64,000 nt of DNA from Bradyrhizobium sp. RP6 (GCF_003837805.1 NZ_RQIT01000018.1:62001-126000); one strand, 5' to 3'; positions 46,581 to 56,992 are shown, counted from the stretch's first letter. Notes: generated from the letters alone by a model not told the origin. A program made the numbers and translations.

Positions 46581-47264
46581 TCAGAAATCCTGGCCGTGCT
46601 TTTCGGCAGTCTTGTCATCGTCCGCCATCCGGTATCGGACCAGCATCTGGCTACGTGACAGGAATGACCTGCTCGCCGGGCCCGCGAGCAGCGCAGCATG
46701 TATCACATTTGACCGGGTGAGTGCCAAATCCAATTCTATCGATTTCAGAGCGGTTACGACGGGAATCTGCGGCTGAGCGCCGCGATTTCCGACATTTTGA
46801 CGCGCCAGCATGTCCAATTTGCGGATTCCGTCCGCGGCCCCGTCGCTGGCATGGATCAGGACCTCGACCGTGCCTTCCCGAAGGGCGCTCTCGACCTTGC
46901 CGAAGCCGGCCACGACCTGGCCCGCCTTGGCGGCGATCCCAAGGGCTTCCGTCACGCTCCGAACCAGGAGCGCCTCGATGTCGGCGGGAAGCGTCTGAGG
47001 GATGCGCAGGTCGCGCTTGAAGGCCTTGCTAAATTGGTGACGACGAACGGCTTCTGCAACCACCTTGCGTGAGGCGGTGATCCACATGCCGCGTCCGGGC
47101 AGCTTGCGCTTGAGATCGGGAACCACCTCGCCTTGCGGCGATACGACGAAGCGGATCAGCTCGTCGATGGGGCGGACCTCGCGACTGACCGCGCACATGC
47201 GCATGGTCGCGGACCTCTTGGTCCGCGGCCCATGGTCGAGTTCGCTGTCAATGCTGGCGAGCAT
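46581..47264 (-). CDS. ylxR: YlxR (DUF448) - L7Ae-like fusion, RNA-binding protein
   Basis: 227 residues. The first ~90 are YlxR (RMCAVSREVRPIDELIRFV, then LPGRGMWI), a small nucleic-acid-binding fold always found after nusA. The following part (about 100-190) resembles an L7Ae/YlxQ ribosomal-protein-like RNA binder (LGIAAKAGQVVAGFGKVESA). In Firmicutes these are two neighbouring genes, ylxR and ylxQ; here they are one. The role is unclear, perhaps in RNase P or ribosome assembly. Confidence 0.88.
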   Translation of the reverse strand: MLASIDSELDHGPRTKRSATMRMCAVSREVRPIDELIRFVVSPQGEVVPDLKRKLPGRGMWITASRKVVAEAVRRHQFSKAFKRDLRIPQTLPADIEALLVRSVTEALGIAAKAGQVVAGFGKVESALREGTVEVLIHASDGAADGIRKLDMLARQNVGNRGAQPQIPVVTALKSIELDLALTRSNVIHAALLAGPASRSFLSRSQMLVRYRMADDDKTAEKHGQDF

Positions 47265-47287
47265 CCGGGCGACATCCTCCTCGGCCC

Positions 47288-48898
<1,611 letters not shown>

Positions 48899-48900
48899 GG

Positions 48901-49656
48901 CTAGTCTCCTTGGTCAGGCTCGATCTCGCCCCGCCGCGCGCGTTCGGCGGCCAGGCGATGTTTCTTCGTATTGGTCGGGGCCGGCTTCTTCTTCGGCTTG
49001 GTGTTCTTGGTGATCTTCGCACTGATCTCCGCGTGCGGTGCAGCCGGCGGCTCCAGTCCGAGATCCCTGCGCATCTTGCGCTCCTCGGCCTTGCCGCGGC
49101 GCATGGATTCCGCGATCAGCTCGTCGGTCAGCACCAGCCGTGCCTCGCCGATATCCTCCATGGTCAGGAGAACGTCGGCATCGTCGCCGGCCTTGGCATC
49201 GTCGCGATGCAGATGCACGCGGTCGCCTTCGACGGCACCGAGCGTGCCGCGGAAGCGCTTCCGCCCCTCATGCGCGACCGCCATCTCGATCTTCACCAGA
49301 TGTCCGGAATAGCGCTCGAAATCGGAGCGGCGCACCAGCGGGCGGTCGATCCCCGGCGAGGAGATCTCCAGCCGGTAAGCGCGATCGATGGGATCGGCGA
49401 CGTCGAGCACGGGTGACAATGCCCGCGAGATCGCCTCGCAATCCTCGATCTGCATCGAGCCGTCCGGCCGTTCGGCCATGATCTGCACGGTGCAGCCGGC
49501 CTCCCCGGAAATGCGGATCCGCACCAGACGGTAGCCCATACCCTGGAGCACGGGAGCAGCCACCGCGGACACCCGTGCCGCGACGCCCGGCTCGACCACG
49601 AGCCGCGGCTCGGCCAACAATTCGGCATCCGTGGAACCAGGGTTCGGCTCGGTCAT
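48901..49656 (-). CDS. rimP: Ribosome maturation factor RimP
   Basis: Assists early 30S assembly. The 251 residues have the RimP N-terminal alpha/beta domain (LEISSPGIDRPLVRRSDFERY at its end) and the SH3-like C-terminal domain, then a Lys-rich tail of about 45 residues (PKKKPAPTNTKKH) longer than in E. coli. First gene of the rimP-nusA-ylxR-infB cluster. Its leader carries a promoter and an intrinsic terminator. Confidence 0.95.
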   Translation of the reverse strand: MTEPNPGSTDAELLAEPRLVVEPGVAARVSAVAAPVLQGMGYRLVRIRISGEAGCTVQIMAERPDGSMQIEDCEAISRALSPVLDVADPIDRAYRLEISSPGIDRPLVRRSDFERYSGHLVKIEMAVAHEGRKRFRGTLGAVEGDRVHLHRDDAKAGDDADVLLTMEDIGEARLVLTDELIAESMRRGKAEERKMRRDLGLEPPAAPHAEISAKITKNTKPKKKPAPTNTKKHRLAAERARRGEIEPDQGD

Positions 49657-49721
49657 GTCCAGGGTCGGGGCGCTCGATGGTTAAGGCTTGGTTACGACTT
49701 CAAAGCCCGTTTCGGAACTCT

Positions 49722-49738
49722 CCCGACAGCGCGTCGGG
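49722..49738 (-). promoter_or_regulatory. Second leader hairpin upstream of rimP
   Basis: CCCGAC-AGCGC-GTCGGG, perfect 6-bp arms, 66-82 bases upstream of the rimP ATG and downstream of the leader terminator. It might pair in an alternative leader structure. Confidence 0.4.
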
Positions 49739-49770
49739 CCGCATCTTTCGCCAAGCCGCGTTCAGGTAAT

Positions 49771-49800
49771 AAAAAAGAGCGGGTCCTTGCGGGCCCACTC
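49771..49800 (-). terminator. Intrinsic terminator (attenuator candidate) in the rimP-nusA leader
   Basis: The minus strand reads GAGTGGGCCC-GCAA-GGACCCGCTC followed by TTTTTTATTAC: a 10-base stem with one G-U pair and one mismatch, a GCAA tetraloop and a strong T run. It is about 30-60 bases past the predicted promoter start and 115 bases before the rimP ATG. Confidence 0.8.
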
Positions 49801-49837
49801 TCACTACGCGGATCGTATGAGAAGATGAATTCGCGCT

Positions 49838-49866
49838 GATATAGCGCTTTCCGCCCGCCCGGACAA
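49838..49866 (-). promoter_or_regulatory. Promoter of the rimP-nusA-infB operon
   Basis: The minus strand has TTGTCC (49866-49861), exactly 17 bases, then TATATC (49843-49838): a good housekeeping sigma promoter of the rhizobial type. The start of transcription should be near 49831. Confidence 0.65.
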
Positions 49867-49896
49867 GGCCCATCGCAGCGGGAACGGGGCCTTTTT
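49865..49896 (+). terminator. Terminator-like hairpin on the plus strand upstream of the DUF2336 gene
   Basis: AAGGCCC (49865-49871) and GGGCCTT (49887-49893) around 15 bases, ending TTTTTG on the plus strand. No plus-strand gene precedes it, so it may stop antisense transcription out of rimP. The rest of the 359-base rimP/DUF2336 gap holds no recognised gene. Confidence 0.4.
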
Positions 49897-50015
49897 GCGC
49901 CGATCTGCGGACCCTGCGCAACGCTTCATTCATCAAGCAGGCCTAAATTCCCCGATCGTGGGGCGGCTTGAACCAAGGGCGCACCCGCGGCGTGCCCCGT
50001 TCGAGTTGCGTTTTC

Positions 50016-51098
50016 ATGACCGTTGCCACGTCGCTCATTCCTGGATTGGACGATATCGTCAAACGCGGCGATCCGCGGCGACGCGGCGAGATCGCGCGGG
50101 CCATCGCCCAGTTGTTCCTCCAGGATGCGGAGAAGCTCCGCCCCGAGTTGATCGATCTCTTCGACAATCTCCTGATCGATCTGGTCCCGCATGCCGAGCT
50201 GGCCTCGCGCGTCGATCTGGCCGAGCGCTTTTCGCACCTGAACAACGCGCCGCCGCACCTGGTCAATCAGCTCGCGCGCGAAAACGAGATCATGGTGGCC
50301 GGTCCCGTACTGCGCCGCTCGCCCGTGCTCGACGACGCGGCTCTCGTGGAGATCGCGCGCCTGAAAGGCCAGGACCATCTGCTGGCGATGACGGAGCGCC
50401 CGGTCTTGTCTCCCGTCGTCACCGACGTGCTGGTCGAGCGCGGCGATCGCGACGTGGTGCGCCGCGCCGCAGGCAATTCCGGTGCGGTGTTCTCGCCGGG
50501 CAGCTATTCCGAGATGATCAAGCGCGCGGCGCAGGACGGTGTGCTGACGCTCAAGATCGGCCAGCGCAACGACCTCTCCGGCGAGCACCTGAAACAGCTT
50601 CTCGACGGGACGCTCGACGTCATCCGCCGCCGCCTCTCCAGCGTGGTCAATCCCGCGCGAAAGGCCGAGATCAAGCGTGCGATGGCGGCTATCGAGGAAG
50701 CCGCGCGCCCGCCGGGCCCGCGCCGCGATTTCTCGGGCGCGCAGCGCACGGTGCTCGCCTTGCATCGAGAGGGCCATCTCGGCGAAAGCGCGTTGCTCGG
50801 TTTCGCCAAGGCGCACAAATACGAGGAATCGATCGCCTCGCTCTCGGCGATGTCCGGCGTTCGCCTCTCGATCCTCGACCGTCTGATCGCGGGCGATCGC
50901 TACGATCCGCTTCTGATCCTGGGCCGCGTGCTCAATCTCGGCTGGCCCACGGTGCGCGCGCTCATCCTGCTCTGGTACGGTCCGCAACGCACGCCCGCCG
51001 ATGCCGACATCGAGGCCGCGCGCGTGAACTTCACGCGCTTGATGCCGACGACCGCCGAACGCGTCGTGAATTTCTGGCGCAACCGGCAGACGATTTAA
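50016..51098 (+). CDS. DUF2336 family protein
   Basis: 360 residues, mostly alpha-helical, with HEAT-like repeats in the first half (DLFDNLLIDLVPHAELASRV; VLSPVVTDVLVERGDRDVV) typical of the alphaproteobacterial DUF2336 family. No function is established. The ATG at 50016 (MTVATSLIPGLDD) is preferred; a frame from 49968 is open. It is divergent from the rimP operon and convergent with trmB, so it stands as a single-gene unit. Confidence 0.8.
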   Translation: MTVATSLIPGLDDIVKRGDPRRRGEIARAIAQLFLQDAEKLRPELIDLFDNLLIDLVPHAELASRVDLAERFSHLNNAPPHLVNQLARENEIMVAGPVLRRSPVLDDAALVEIARLKGQDHLLAMTERPVLSPVVTDVLVERGDRDVVRRAAGNSGAVFSPGSYSEMIKRAAQDGVLTLKIGQRNDLSGEHLKQLLDGTLDVIRRRLSSVVNPARKAEIKRAMAAIEEAARPPGPRRDFSGAQRTVLALHREGHLGESALLGFAKAHKYEESIASLSAMSGVRLSILDRLIAGDRYDPLLILGRVLNLGWPTVRALILLWYGPQRTPADADIEAARVNFTRLMPTTAERVVNFWRNRQTI

Positions 51099-51113
51099 AG
51101 AACAGGCTTTGTC

Positions 51114-51144
51114 GTCATGGCCGGGACAAGCCCGGGCATCACGA
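51114..51144. repeat. Dispersed GTCATGGCCGGG element between DUF2336 gene and trmB
   Basis: GTCATGGCCGGGACAAGCCCGGGCATCACGA-type sequence with a CCGGG-ACAAG-CCCGG core; related to the element at 32909. It lies between converging genes. Confidence 0.55.
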
Positions 51145-51168
51145 TTGCGGGTGGATCGCGCCAAAAAA

Positions 51169-51879
51169 TCACACCCGCCTGAACCGCAGATAAGCCGCCT
51201 TACGTCCCTCCCGCGCGGCCTTCCGGCCGTAGCGCGTCATGGTGTAGCCCGGCCAAGGCTGCCGGAAATCATCGGCGCGTTCGGCGAGCCAGACGAAGTC
51301 CTGCGAGCGCGCAAGATGCGACAGCGTCCAGGCGCAGTAATCGTCGATGTCACAGACGAAGCGGAACTCGCCGCCGCTTCGGAGCACGCGTGCCATCGCG
51401 GCGATCGTCCGGTCCTGGACGAAGCGCCGCTTCCAGTGTCGCCGCTTCGGCCAGGGATCGGGATGGATCAGGTCGATCCGCGCCAGCGAGCCCTTTGGCA
51501 GCCAGGCCAGGAGCTCGGCGGCATCGCCCGCGAACAGGCGGATATTGCCGATGTTGGCGGCCTCGATCTGCGCGAGGATCTTCGCCATGCCGTTGACATA
51601 GGGCTCGCAGCCGATGAAGCCGGTGGTCGGGAAGGACGTCGCCTCGGCCGCAAGATGCTCACCGCCGCCGAAGCCGATCTCGAGCCTGACCTCTTGGGCC
51701 GCGGGATCGAAGATGTCGCGCGCATCCGCCGGCGCCTCACCGTCGATATCGAGCGCAAGATGCGGCAGCAGTTGCTCGATCAACCCGGCCTGGTGCTGCC
51801 GGAGCTTGTGGCCCTTGCGGCGCCCGAAGAAGGCGCGCTCGCTGTCGTCGCGATCGGGGTCTGATTTGCGTTCGCTCAT
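51169..51879 (-). CDS. trmB: tRNA (guanine-N7-)-methyltransferase
   Basis: Methylates G46 in the variable loop of tRNA. The 236 residues have the SAM-binding motif LEIGFGGGEHLA, FIGCEPYVNGMAK, and the signature HPDPWPKRRHWKRR. Start overlaps the stop of the M20 peptidase gene by 4 bases. Confidence 0.96.
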   Translation of the reverse strand: MSERKSDPDRDDSERAFFGRRKGHKLRQHQAGLIEQLLPHLALDIDGEAPADARDIFDPAAQEVRLEIGFGGGEHLAAEATSFPTTGFIGCEPYVNGMAKILAQIEAANIGNIRLFAGDAAELLAWLPKGSLARIDLIHPDPWPKRRHWKRRFVQDRTIAAMARVLRSGGEFRFVCDIDDYCAWTLSHLARSQDFVWLAERADDFRQPWPGYTMTRYGRKAAREGRKAAYLRFRRV

Positions 51880-53003
51880 CGTAGCGTCTGATACAGGCGA
51901 TGGAGCAGCCGCGCGCGCGGCGCGAGCGACGAGACATAAAGCTGCTCATAATGGGTGTGCGCGCCCTTGCCGTCGACGCCGAGCCCGTCGAGCGTGGCGG
52001 TGTGTGCGGCGGTGAAATTGCCGTCCGAGCCGCCGCCTGTGTGCGTGTCGATCAGCTCGAAGCCGATCTCCGTGGCGAGCGTCTTCGCATGCTCGTACAG
52101 CGAGGCGCCTGCATTGCTCTTCTCGTAAGGCGGACGATTGAGCTCGCCGGTGACCGTGACGGTGACACCGTCCGTCTTCGATGTCAGCCCGAGAATCCTG
52201 CCGACGAACTCGTCTGCGTCCTTGAGGCTCACCACGCGCAGATCGACTTCGGCATAGGCCTCCTCCGGCGTGACGTTGGGACGCGTGCCGCCACGCACCA
52301 CGCCGACATTGACGGTGACGCCGCGTTCGAGATCATTCATCCCTTCGAGCGCCAGGATGATGTTGGCGAGCTCGCGGACGGCGCTGCGGCCGTCTTCCGG
52401 CCGGGAGCCGGCATGCGCCGGCACGCCTTTGACGAACACCCGGAAGCGTCCGACGCCCTTGCGCCCGGTGACGATCTTGCCGCCGTCGCGCGCCGGCTCC
52501 GTCACCAGCACATATTTGGCCTTGCGCCCTTCCTTCTCAATCAGCGCGCGCGAGGTCGGGCTGCCGATCTCCTCGTCGGAGGTGAACAGGTGCGTGATGC
52601 CGAGCGGCGAGCGATCGCCCATTGCGCACAACGCGCCAAACGCGTGATGGGCGATGTAGGCGCCGCCCTTCATGTCGTAGATGCCAGGACCATACGCGAC
52701 GTCGCCTTCGACCTTGAACGGCAGCCGCTCGATGAATCCGAGAGGATGAACGGTATCGAGGTGGCTCAGCACAAGGATGCCCGGCCGGTCCTGGCCCCAA
52801 TTCGTGCGCGTCACGAGATGATCGCCGCAGCCATCGACGCCGGCGATGCGCTCGAGCGTGACGGGCAGGTCGCGGTATTGCTCTGCAACCAGAGAGACCA
52901 GCTTGTTGACCTGTTCAGGCGCTTCCGTCGGCGTCTCGATTTCCACCCAGCGGCGGATGCCATCGAGGATGGTTTGGGAATCGAACCAATTGGATCCGGT
53001 CAT
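51876..53003 (-). CDS. M20 family metallopeptidase (carboxypeptidase G2-like)
   Basis: Two-zinc exopeptidase of 375 residues. Metal ligands and catalytic residues are visible in SHLDTVHPLG, GPGIYDMKGG, TSDEEIGS and TGGGSDGNF, with the dimerisation domain between. The closest named family is glutamate carboxypeptidase (CPG2), which removes C-terminal Glu from folates or peptides; the real substrate is unknown. The ATG at 53003 is used; a frame from 53033 adds ten residues. It is probably cotranscribed with trmB. Confidence 0.88.
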   Translation of the reverse strand: MTGSNWFDSQTILDGIRRWVEIETPTEAPEQVNKLVSLVAEQYRDLPVTLERIAGVDGCGDHLVTRTNWGQDRPGILVLSHLDTVHPLGFIERLPFKVEGDVAYGPGIYDMKGGAYIAHHAFGALCAMGDRSPLGITHLFTSDEEIGSPTSRALIEKEGRKAKYVLVTEPARDGGKIVTGRKGVGRFRVFVKGVPAHAGSRPEDGRSAVRELANIILALEGMNDLERGVTVNVGVVRGGTRPNVTPEEAYAEVDLRVVSLKDADEFVGRILGLTSKTDGVTVTVTGELNRPPYEKSNAGASLYEHAKTLATEIGFELIDTHTGGGSDGNFTAAHTATLDGLGVDGKGAHTHYEQLYVSSLAPRARLLHRLYQTLR

Positions 53004-53119
53004 GGACGCATCTGTGCCTTTGAATCGCATCATCGAAGCGGGCGCGCGTCAAAGCGCGGTCCCGAATGACGACATAGGCCAGATTTGACGCGGTCTCAAA
53101 TCGCCATGGAAACGGCGCT

Positions 53120-53533
53120 TCAGCGCTTGTCGGGGCCTTCGCGAGCCGCAATCTGCTCGACGAGATCCACGATGGAGCGTCGCATCTTCGAATCGGTGAT
53201 TCGCGTGAACGCCTTGGTCAAGGCGAGCCCTTCGGAGGTCGCGAGAAAGTCCGAGACGTAAGAGGGCGAGGCGCCTTCGCTGAAGCCATCCGGACCCGGC
53301 ACGCCGCTCGGGCCGCCTTCGAACAGGAAGGACACCGGCACCTGGAGAATCTCGGCGATCTGCTGGATACGGCTCGCGCCGACCCGGTTGGTGCCCTTCT
53401 CGTATTTCTGGACCTGCTGGAAAGTCAGGCCCAAAGCTTCACCGAGCTTCTCCTGGCTCATGCCCAACATGATGCGGCGCATGCGCACGCGACTGCCGAC
53501 ATATTTGTCAACAGGGTTGGGCGCTTTCGACAT
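53120..53533 (-). CDS. XRE-family helix-turn-helix regulator
   Basis: 137 residues with an N-terminal Cro/CI-type helix-turn-helix (RRIMLGMSQEKLGEALGLTF, then QQVQKYEKGTNRV) and an uncharacterised C-terminal helical region. Relatives sit between lnt and metK in many rhizobia. The target is unknown; its own promoter region (53534-53752) is the obvious first candidate. The ATG at 53533 (MSKAPNPVDKYVG) is preferred over 53578. Confidence 0.88.
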   Translation of the reverse strand: MSKAPNPVDKYVGSRVRMRRIMLGMSQEKLGEALGLTFQQVQKYEKGTNRVGASRIQQIAEILQVPVSFLFEGGPSGVPGPDGFSEGASPSYVSDFLATSEGLALTKAFTRITDSKMRRSIVDLVEQIAAREGPDKR

Positions 53534-53699
53534 TTCCTCAGCCCTCCAAACATCACCTTCGGCGCAATCATCAAGCATGCCTCGGGTGCAGCATCCGTCA
53601 AAACCAAACCCTCTTATTGGGAAACATTGCGGAGAAATTTAGCAACGCACCGCTGTCTTTCGCAGCCGGTGCAGAATGGGGAGCCCGCGTGCAGTCTGT

Positions 53700-53719
53700 C
53701 AACCGTGGGACTACGGTTG
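53700..53719. promoter_or_regulatory. Inverted repeat upstream of the XRE regulator gene
   Basis: CAACCGT-GGGACT-ACGGTTG, perfect 7-bp arms, in the 219-base gap between lnt and the regulator gene. It could be an operator for the regulator or a 3' hairpin of lnt; no T run follows. Confidence 0.35.
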
Positions 53720-53752
53720 TCAAAGGTTTCCGGCCACGCCCATGAGAGGCAA

Positions 53753-55366
53753 TCAGGGATGTCGTTTGGCGACGCGGCGGCGGACGGCCACAATCACGGC
53801 GAGCGCGACGAGCATGATTGCTGGTACATCACCCACCCGTGCATAGACGGTCGGCGCGATCGCGGCCGGCAGGTTTGCATCCAGAATGCCTTCGAGGCCG
53901 AGGCCGAGGCTCGCGACCGTGCGTCCGACCGGATCGATCACTGCGGAGATGCCGGTATTGGCGGAGCGGACCAGCGGCAATCCGAGCTCGATCGCGCGCA
54001 TCCGCGACTGCTCCAGATGCTGATAAGGGCCCGTCGAGATGCCGAACCAGCCGTCGTTGGTGAGGTTCACGATCCAGCCCGGACGCTCGTTGCGTCCAGC
54101 CACTTCGCCAGGAAAGATGGCTTCGTAGCAGATCAGCGGCAGTGCCGGCTGTACGCCGGGGACCGGCAGCACGTGCCGCACGCTGCCGGCGATGAAGCCG
54201 CCGCGCACACGCGTCAGCTGCTCGAACCCGAGCTTCTCCATCAACGCCTGGTAGGGGAGAAATTCTCCGAACGGCACCAAATGCACCTTGTCGTACACAG
54301 CGAGCACGCTGCCGTCGTGATCGATCACGTAGATCGAGTTATAGGCGCGCGTGATCGGCGTGCCCCGCGGCAGGTCGGGCGCGCGGACCGACCCCGTGAT
54401 CAGCACGGTGCCCTTGGGCAGGAGCTCGGCGATTTGCGCCATCGCATCGGCTTCGCGGGTCAGGAAGAACGGAAACGCGGATTCCGGCCAGATCAGGATG
54501 GTGGCATCGCGCACGCCGGTCGATTGCGGGCCGGAGGCGCGGTCCGACAGCGCAAGGTACTTCTTCATCACCTCCGCCTTCGCGGCGTAGTTGAATTTTG
54601 CGTCCTGCTGGAGGTTCGGCTGCATCAGGCGCAGCTTGGCGGCTGAGACCACCGTGGTCGGATGCAGCGTCAGGCGGATTGCGCCGAAGATGCTCATGAC
54701 GATCAGAAGCGCGACGGCCGCCGCCGGCACGCGCCACGGCAGGCGGCGATCGGGCGTGCGGTCGATCAGCGTCGCTGGGCTCGCGAAGATCGCAACCGTC
54801 AGGAACGTCATGCCCCACAGGCCGATCAGCGACGCCGTCTGGGCCAGCGGCAGCGGCTCGGACAGCGCGTAGCCGAACGCGTTCCAGGGAAAGCCGGTCA
54901 GTGCGTGACCGCGCAGCCATTCGCTCATGGTCAGGCTCGCCGCGAGCGCAAGCACGCGCGTGGCGTTCTGGGTCCAGAGCAGGCGCGCCAGCGCAAAGCC
55001 CAACGCCGTGAAGATCGACAGATAGGCCGGCAGGCCGAGCACGGCGAACGGCGTCAGCCAGGCGAACACGTCGGCGTCGACGAAGAAGGCGTAGCCGATC
55101 CAGTAGAGGCCGGGCACGAAATAGCCGAGCCCGAACCAGTAGCCGGTCAACGCGGCGGCGGGGATGCCGCCATATCGGCCGGCCCCGGCGCCGTCGATCA
55201 GCCAGACCAGCACCGGGAAGGTGACGAACAGCACCGGGAAGAGGTTGAACGGCGCCAGTGCCAGCACCGACAGCGCCCCGGCCGCCATGGCGATGACGGC
55301 ACGCTGCCATCCCCAGGTGAGGATGATGGCAAGCGCAATCTGCCGAAGTCGCTGCGATGGACTCAC
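53753..55366 (-). CDS. lnt: Apolipoprotein N-acyltransferase
   Basis: Inner-membrane enzyme that adds the third acyl chain to lipoproteins. The 537 residues have about six N-terminal transmembrane helices, a periplasmic nitrilase domain with the triad Glu295 (WPESAF), Lys360 (YDKVHLVPFGE) and Cys413 (LICYE), and a last membrane helix. The start overlaps the corC stop by 4 bases, the same order as E. coli ybeZ-ybeY-corC-lnt. Confidence 0.97.
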   Translation of the reverse strand: MSPSQRLRQIALAIILTWGWQRAVIAMAAGALSVLALAPFNLFPVLFVTFPVLVWLIDGAGAGRYGGIPAAALTGYWFGLGYFVPGLYWIGYAFFVDADVFAWLTPFAVLGLPAYLSIFTALGFALARLLWTQNATRVLALAASLTMSEWLRGHALTGFPWNAFGYALSEPLPLAQTASLIGLWGMTFLTVAIFASPATLIDRTPDRRLPWRVPAAAVALLIVMSIFGAIRLTLHPTTVVSAAKLRLMQPNLQQDAKFNYAAKAEVMKKYLALSDRASGPQSTGVRDATILIWPESAFPFFLTREADAMAQIAELLPKGTVLITGSVRAPDLPRGTPITRAYNSIYVIDHDGSVLAVYDKVHLVPFGEFLPYQALMEKLGFEQLTRVRGGFIAGSVRHVLPVPGVQPALPLICYEAIFPGEVAGRNERPGWIVNLTNDGWFGISTGPYQHLEQSRMRAIELGLPLVRSANTGISAVIDPVGRTVASLGLGLEGILDANLPAAIAPTVYARVGDVPAIMLVALAVIVAVRRRVAKRHP

Positions 55367-56481
55367 TGCGGGCCAGCCCCGTCGCTCGGTGGCGGCGTGG
55401 GCGTGTCGCTGGCCGGCTGTTGTCCGCTCTCCGGCGTCGCTTCACGGCGCCGGCTCTCGCGCTGGGTGCGGGGTGCGGGGCGCTCCTTCCGCGTCGAGAT
55501 GCGCAGCCGCTTGACACGGCGCGGATCGGCATCGAGCACCTCGATCTCGTAAGTGCCGGGACCCGAGATCACCTCGCCGCGCACCGGCAGGCGCCCGACG
55601 AAGCTGACGAGATAGCCGCCCAACGTCTCCACCTCTTCGCCGGCTTCGCCGGTGACGAAGTCCTCGCCGATCACCGAGCGGACGTCGTCGAGGCTGGCGC
55701 GGGCGTCGGCGATGAAGGCGTTGTCGGGCAGGCGCACGATCGAGGGCGGCTCGTCGCTGTCGTGCTCGTCGTCGATCTCGCCGACGATCTGCTCGACGAT
55801 GTCCTCGATCGAGACCAACCCGTCGCTGCCGCCATATTCGTCGACGACCAGCGCCAGATGGATGCGCGTGGCCTGCATCTGCGCGAGCAGGTCGATCGCC
55901 CGCATCGACGGCGGCACGTAGAGCAGCTTGCGGATGATGTTCGCATCATGAAGCGGCAGCGCGAGATCGACGGCGCGCAGGTCGAGCCCGGCCGGCAGCG
56001 GCTTTTTGCGCTTGGTCTTGGTGGTTTCCGACACGCGGGCGCGGGCCGTCATGAAGGCGAGCAGGTCGCGGATGTGGACGATGCCGACGGGATCGTCGAG
56101 CGTCTCGTTGAAGACAACGAGGCGGGAATGACCGGCGCTCTCGAAGCGGTCCATCAATTCGCCGAGTGGGATGTCGCGCTTCACTGCGACGATATCGGCG
56201 CGATGCACCATGACGTCCGCGATACGGCGCTCGTGCAGGCCGAGGATGTTGCGCAGCATGGTGCGCTCGACGGCCGAGAAGCCGGTGTCGTCGGGCGTCG
56301 TCGCGTCGAGCACGACCCGGAGGTCGTCGCGGACCGATCCCGCCTTCCAGCCGAACAGCGTCCGGATCGCGCGCAGCAGCCAGCTGTCGGCCGCCGGGCG
56401 CATCACCTCGCCTTGTGTCACCACGGCCGGCAAATTGGCCGTGTTGCGCGGATTGTCCTGGATCGGATCGGAATCCGGCAT
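55363..56481 (-). CDS. corC: CorC/HlyC family CBS-domain protein
   Basis: 372 residues with two CBS domains (VMVHRADIVAVKRDIPLGEL; later QMQATRIHLALVVDEYGG) and a C-terminal CorC/HlyC transporter-associated domain (FVTGEAGEEVETLGGYLV). There is no DUF21 membrane region, as in E. coli CorC. Linked in E. coli to cobalt/magnesium efflux, though the mechanism is unsettled. The ATG at 56481 (MPDSDPIQ) is just past the ybeY stop, so the operon is tight. Confidence 0.9.
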   Translation of the reverse strand: MPDSDPIQDNPRNTANLPAVVTQGEVMRPAADSWLLRAIRTLFGWKAGSVRDDLRVVLDATTPDDTGFSAVERTMLRNILGLHERRIADVMVHRADIVAVKRDIPLGELMDRFESAGHSRLVVFNETLDDPVGIVHIRDLLAFMTARARVSETTKTKRKKPLPAGLDLRAVDLALPLHDANIIRKLLYVPPSMRAIDLLAQMQATRIHLALVVDEYGGSDGLVSIEDIVEQIVGEIDDEHDSDEPPSIVRLPDNAFIADARASLDDVRSVIGEDFVTGEAGEEVETLGGYLVSFVGRLPVRGEVISGPGTYEIEVLDADPRRVKRLRISTRKERPAPRTQRESRRREATPESGQQPASDTPTPPPSDGAGPQ

Positions 56482-56482
56482 C

Positions 56483-56992
56483 TCAATGCGTCCCCGGGCG
56501 GTCGGCATAGGGATCGGGGATCCCGAGATGAGCGAGGATCTCACGTTCGAGTGCTTCCATCTCCTCGGCGTCGCCGTCGTTCTCGTGATCGTAGCCGATC
56601 AGGTGCAGGAATCCGTGCACGGCGAGATGGCTCAAATGGTGATCGAACGGTTTTTGTTCCTCGTCGGCCTCGCGCCGCATGGTCTCGTAGGCAATCGCGA
56701 TGTCGCCGAGCATGCGCGGCGCATCGCCCGGCTTCCACCCGCTCTCCGGCTGGAGCGCGGGGAACGACAGCACGTTGGTCGGCTTGTCGATGCCGCGCCA
56801 GTTGCTGTTGAGGGTGCGGATGCCGGCGTCATCGGTCAGCATCACAGCCACCTCCGCGTCGGCAACGTCTTCCTCGACGCTCTCGGCGGCGGCCGCCACC
56901 GCGCGCTGGATCACGGCTTCGGAATGAGGCTCGCGCTGCCAGCAATCGGCGACGACGAGGACCTCGGTCATGGGCAGGTTGGAATGGGACAT
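56483..56992 (-). CDS. ybeY: Endoribonuclease / rRNA maturation factor YbeY
   Basis: Metalloprotein for 16S rRNA 3' end maturation and ribosome quality control. The zinc site H-x3-H-x5-H is seen as HGFLHLIGYDH (His126, His130, His136). About 169 residues from the ATG at 56992 (MSHSNLPMTEV); the ATG at 56971 (MTEVLVVAD) is an alternative. Between phoH and corC, as in E. coli. Confidence 0.95.
   Translation of the reverse strand: MSHSNLPMTEVLVVADCWQREPHSEAVIQRAVAAAAESVEEDVADAEVAVMLTDDAGIRTLNSNWRGIDKPTNVLSFPALQPESGWKPGDAPRMLGDIAIAYETMRREADEEQKPFDHHLSHLAVHGFLHLIGYDHENDGDAEEMEALEREILAHLGIPDPYADRPGTH

Noticed and set aside
49700..49936. 78-residue frame (YISANSSSHTIRV ...) in the rimP leader, considered as a leader peptide
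   Set aside because: It spans the predicted promoter and terminator, has no ribosome site, and matches no family.
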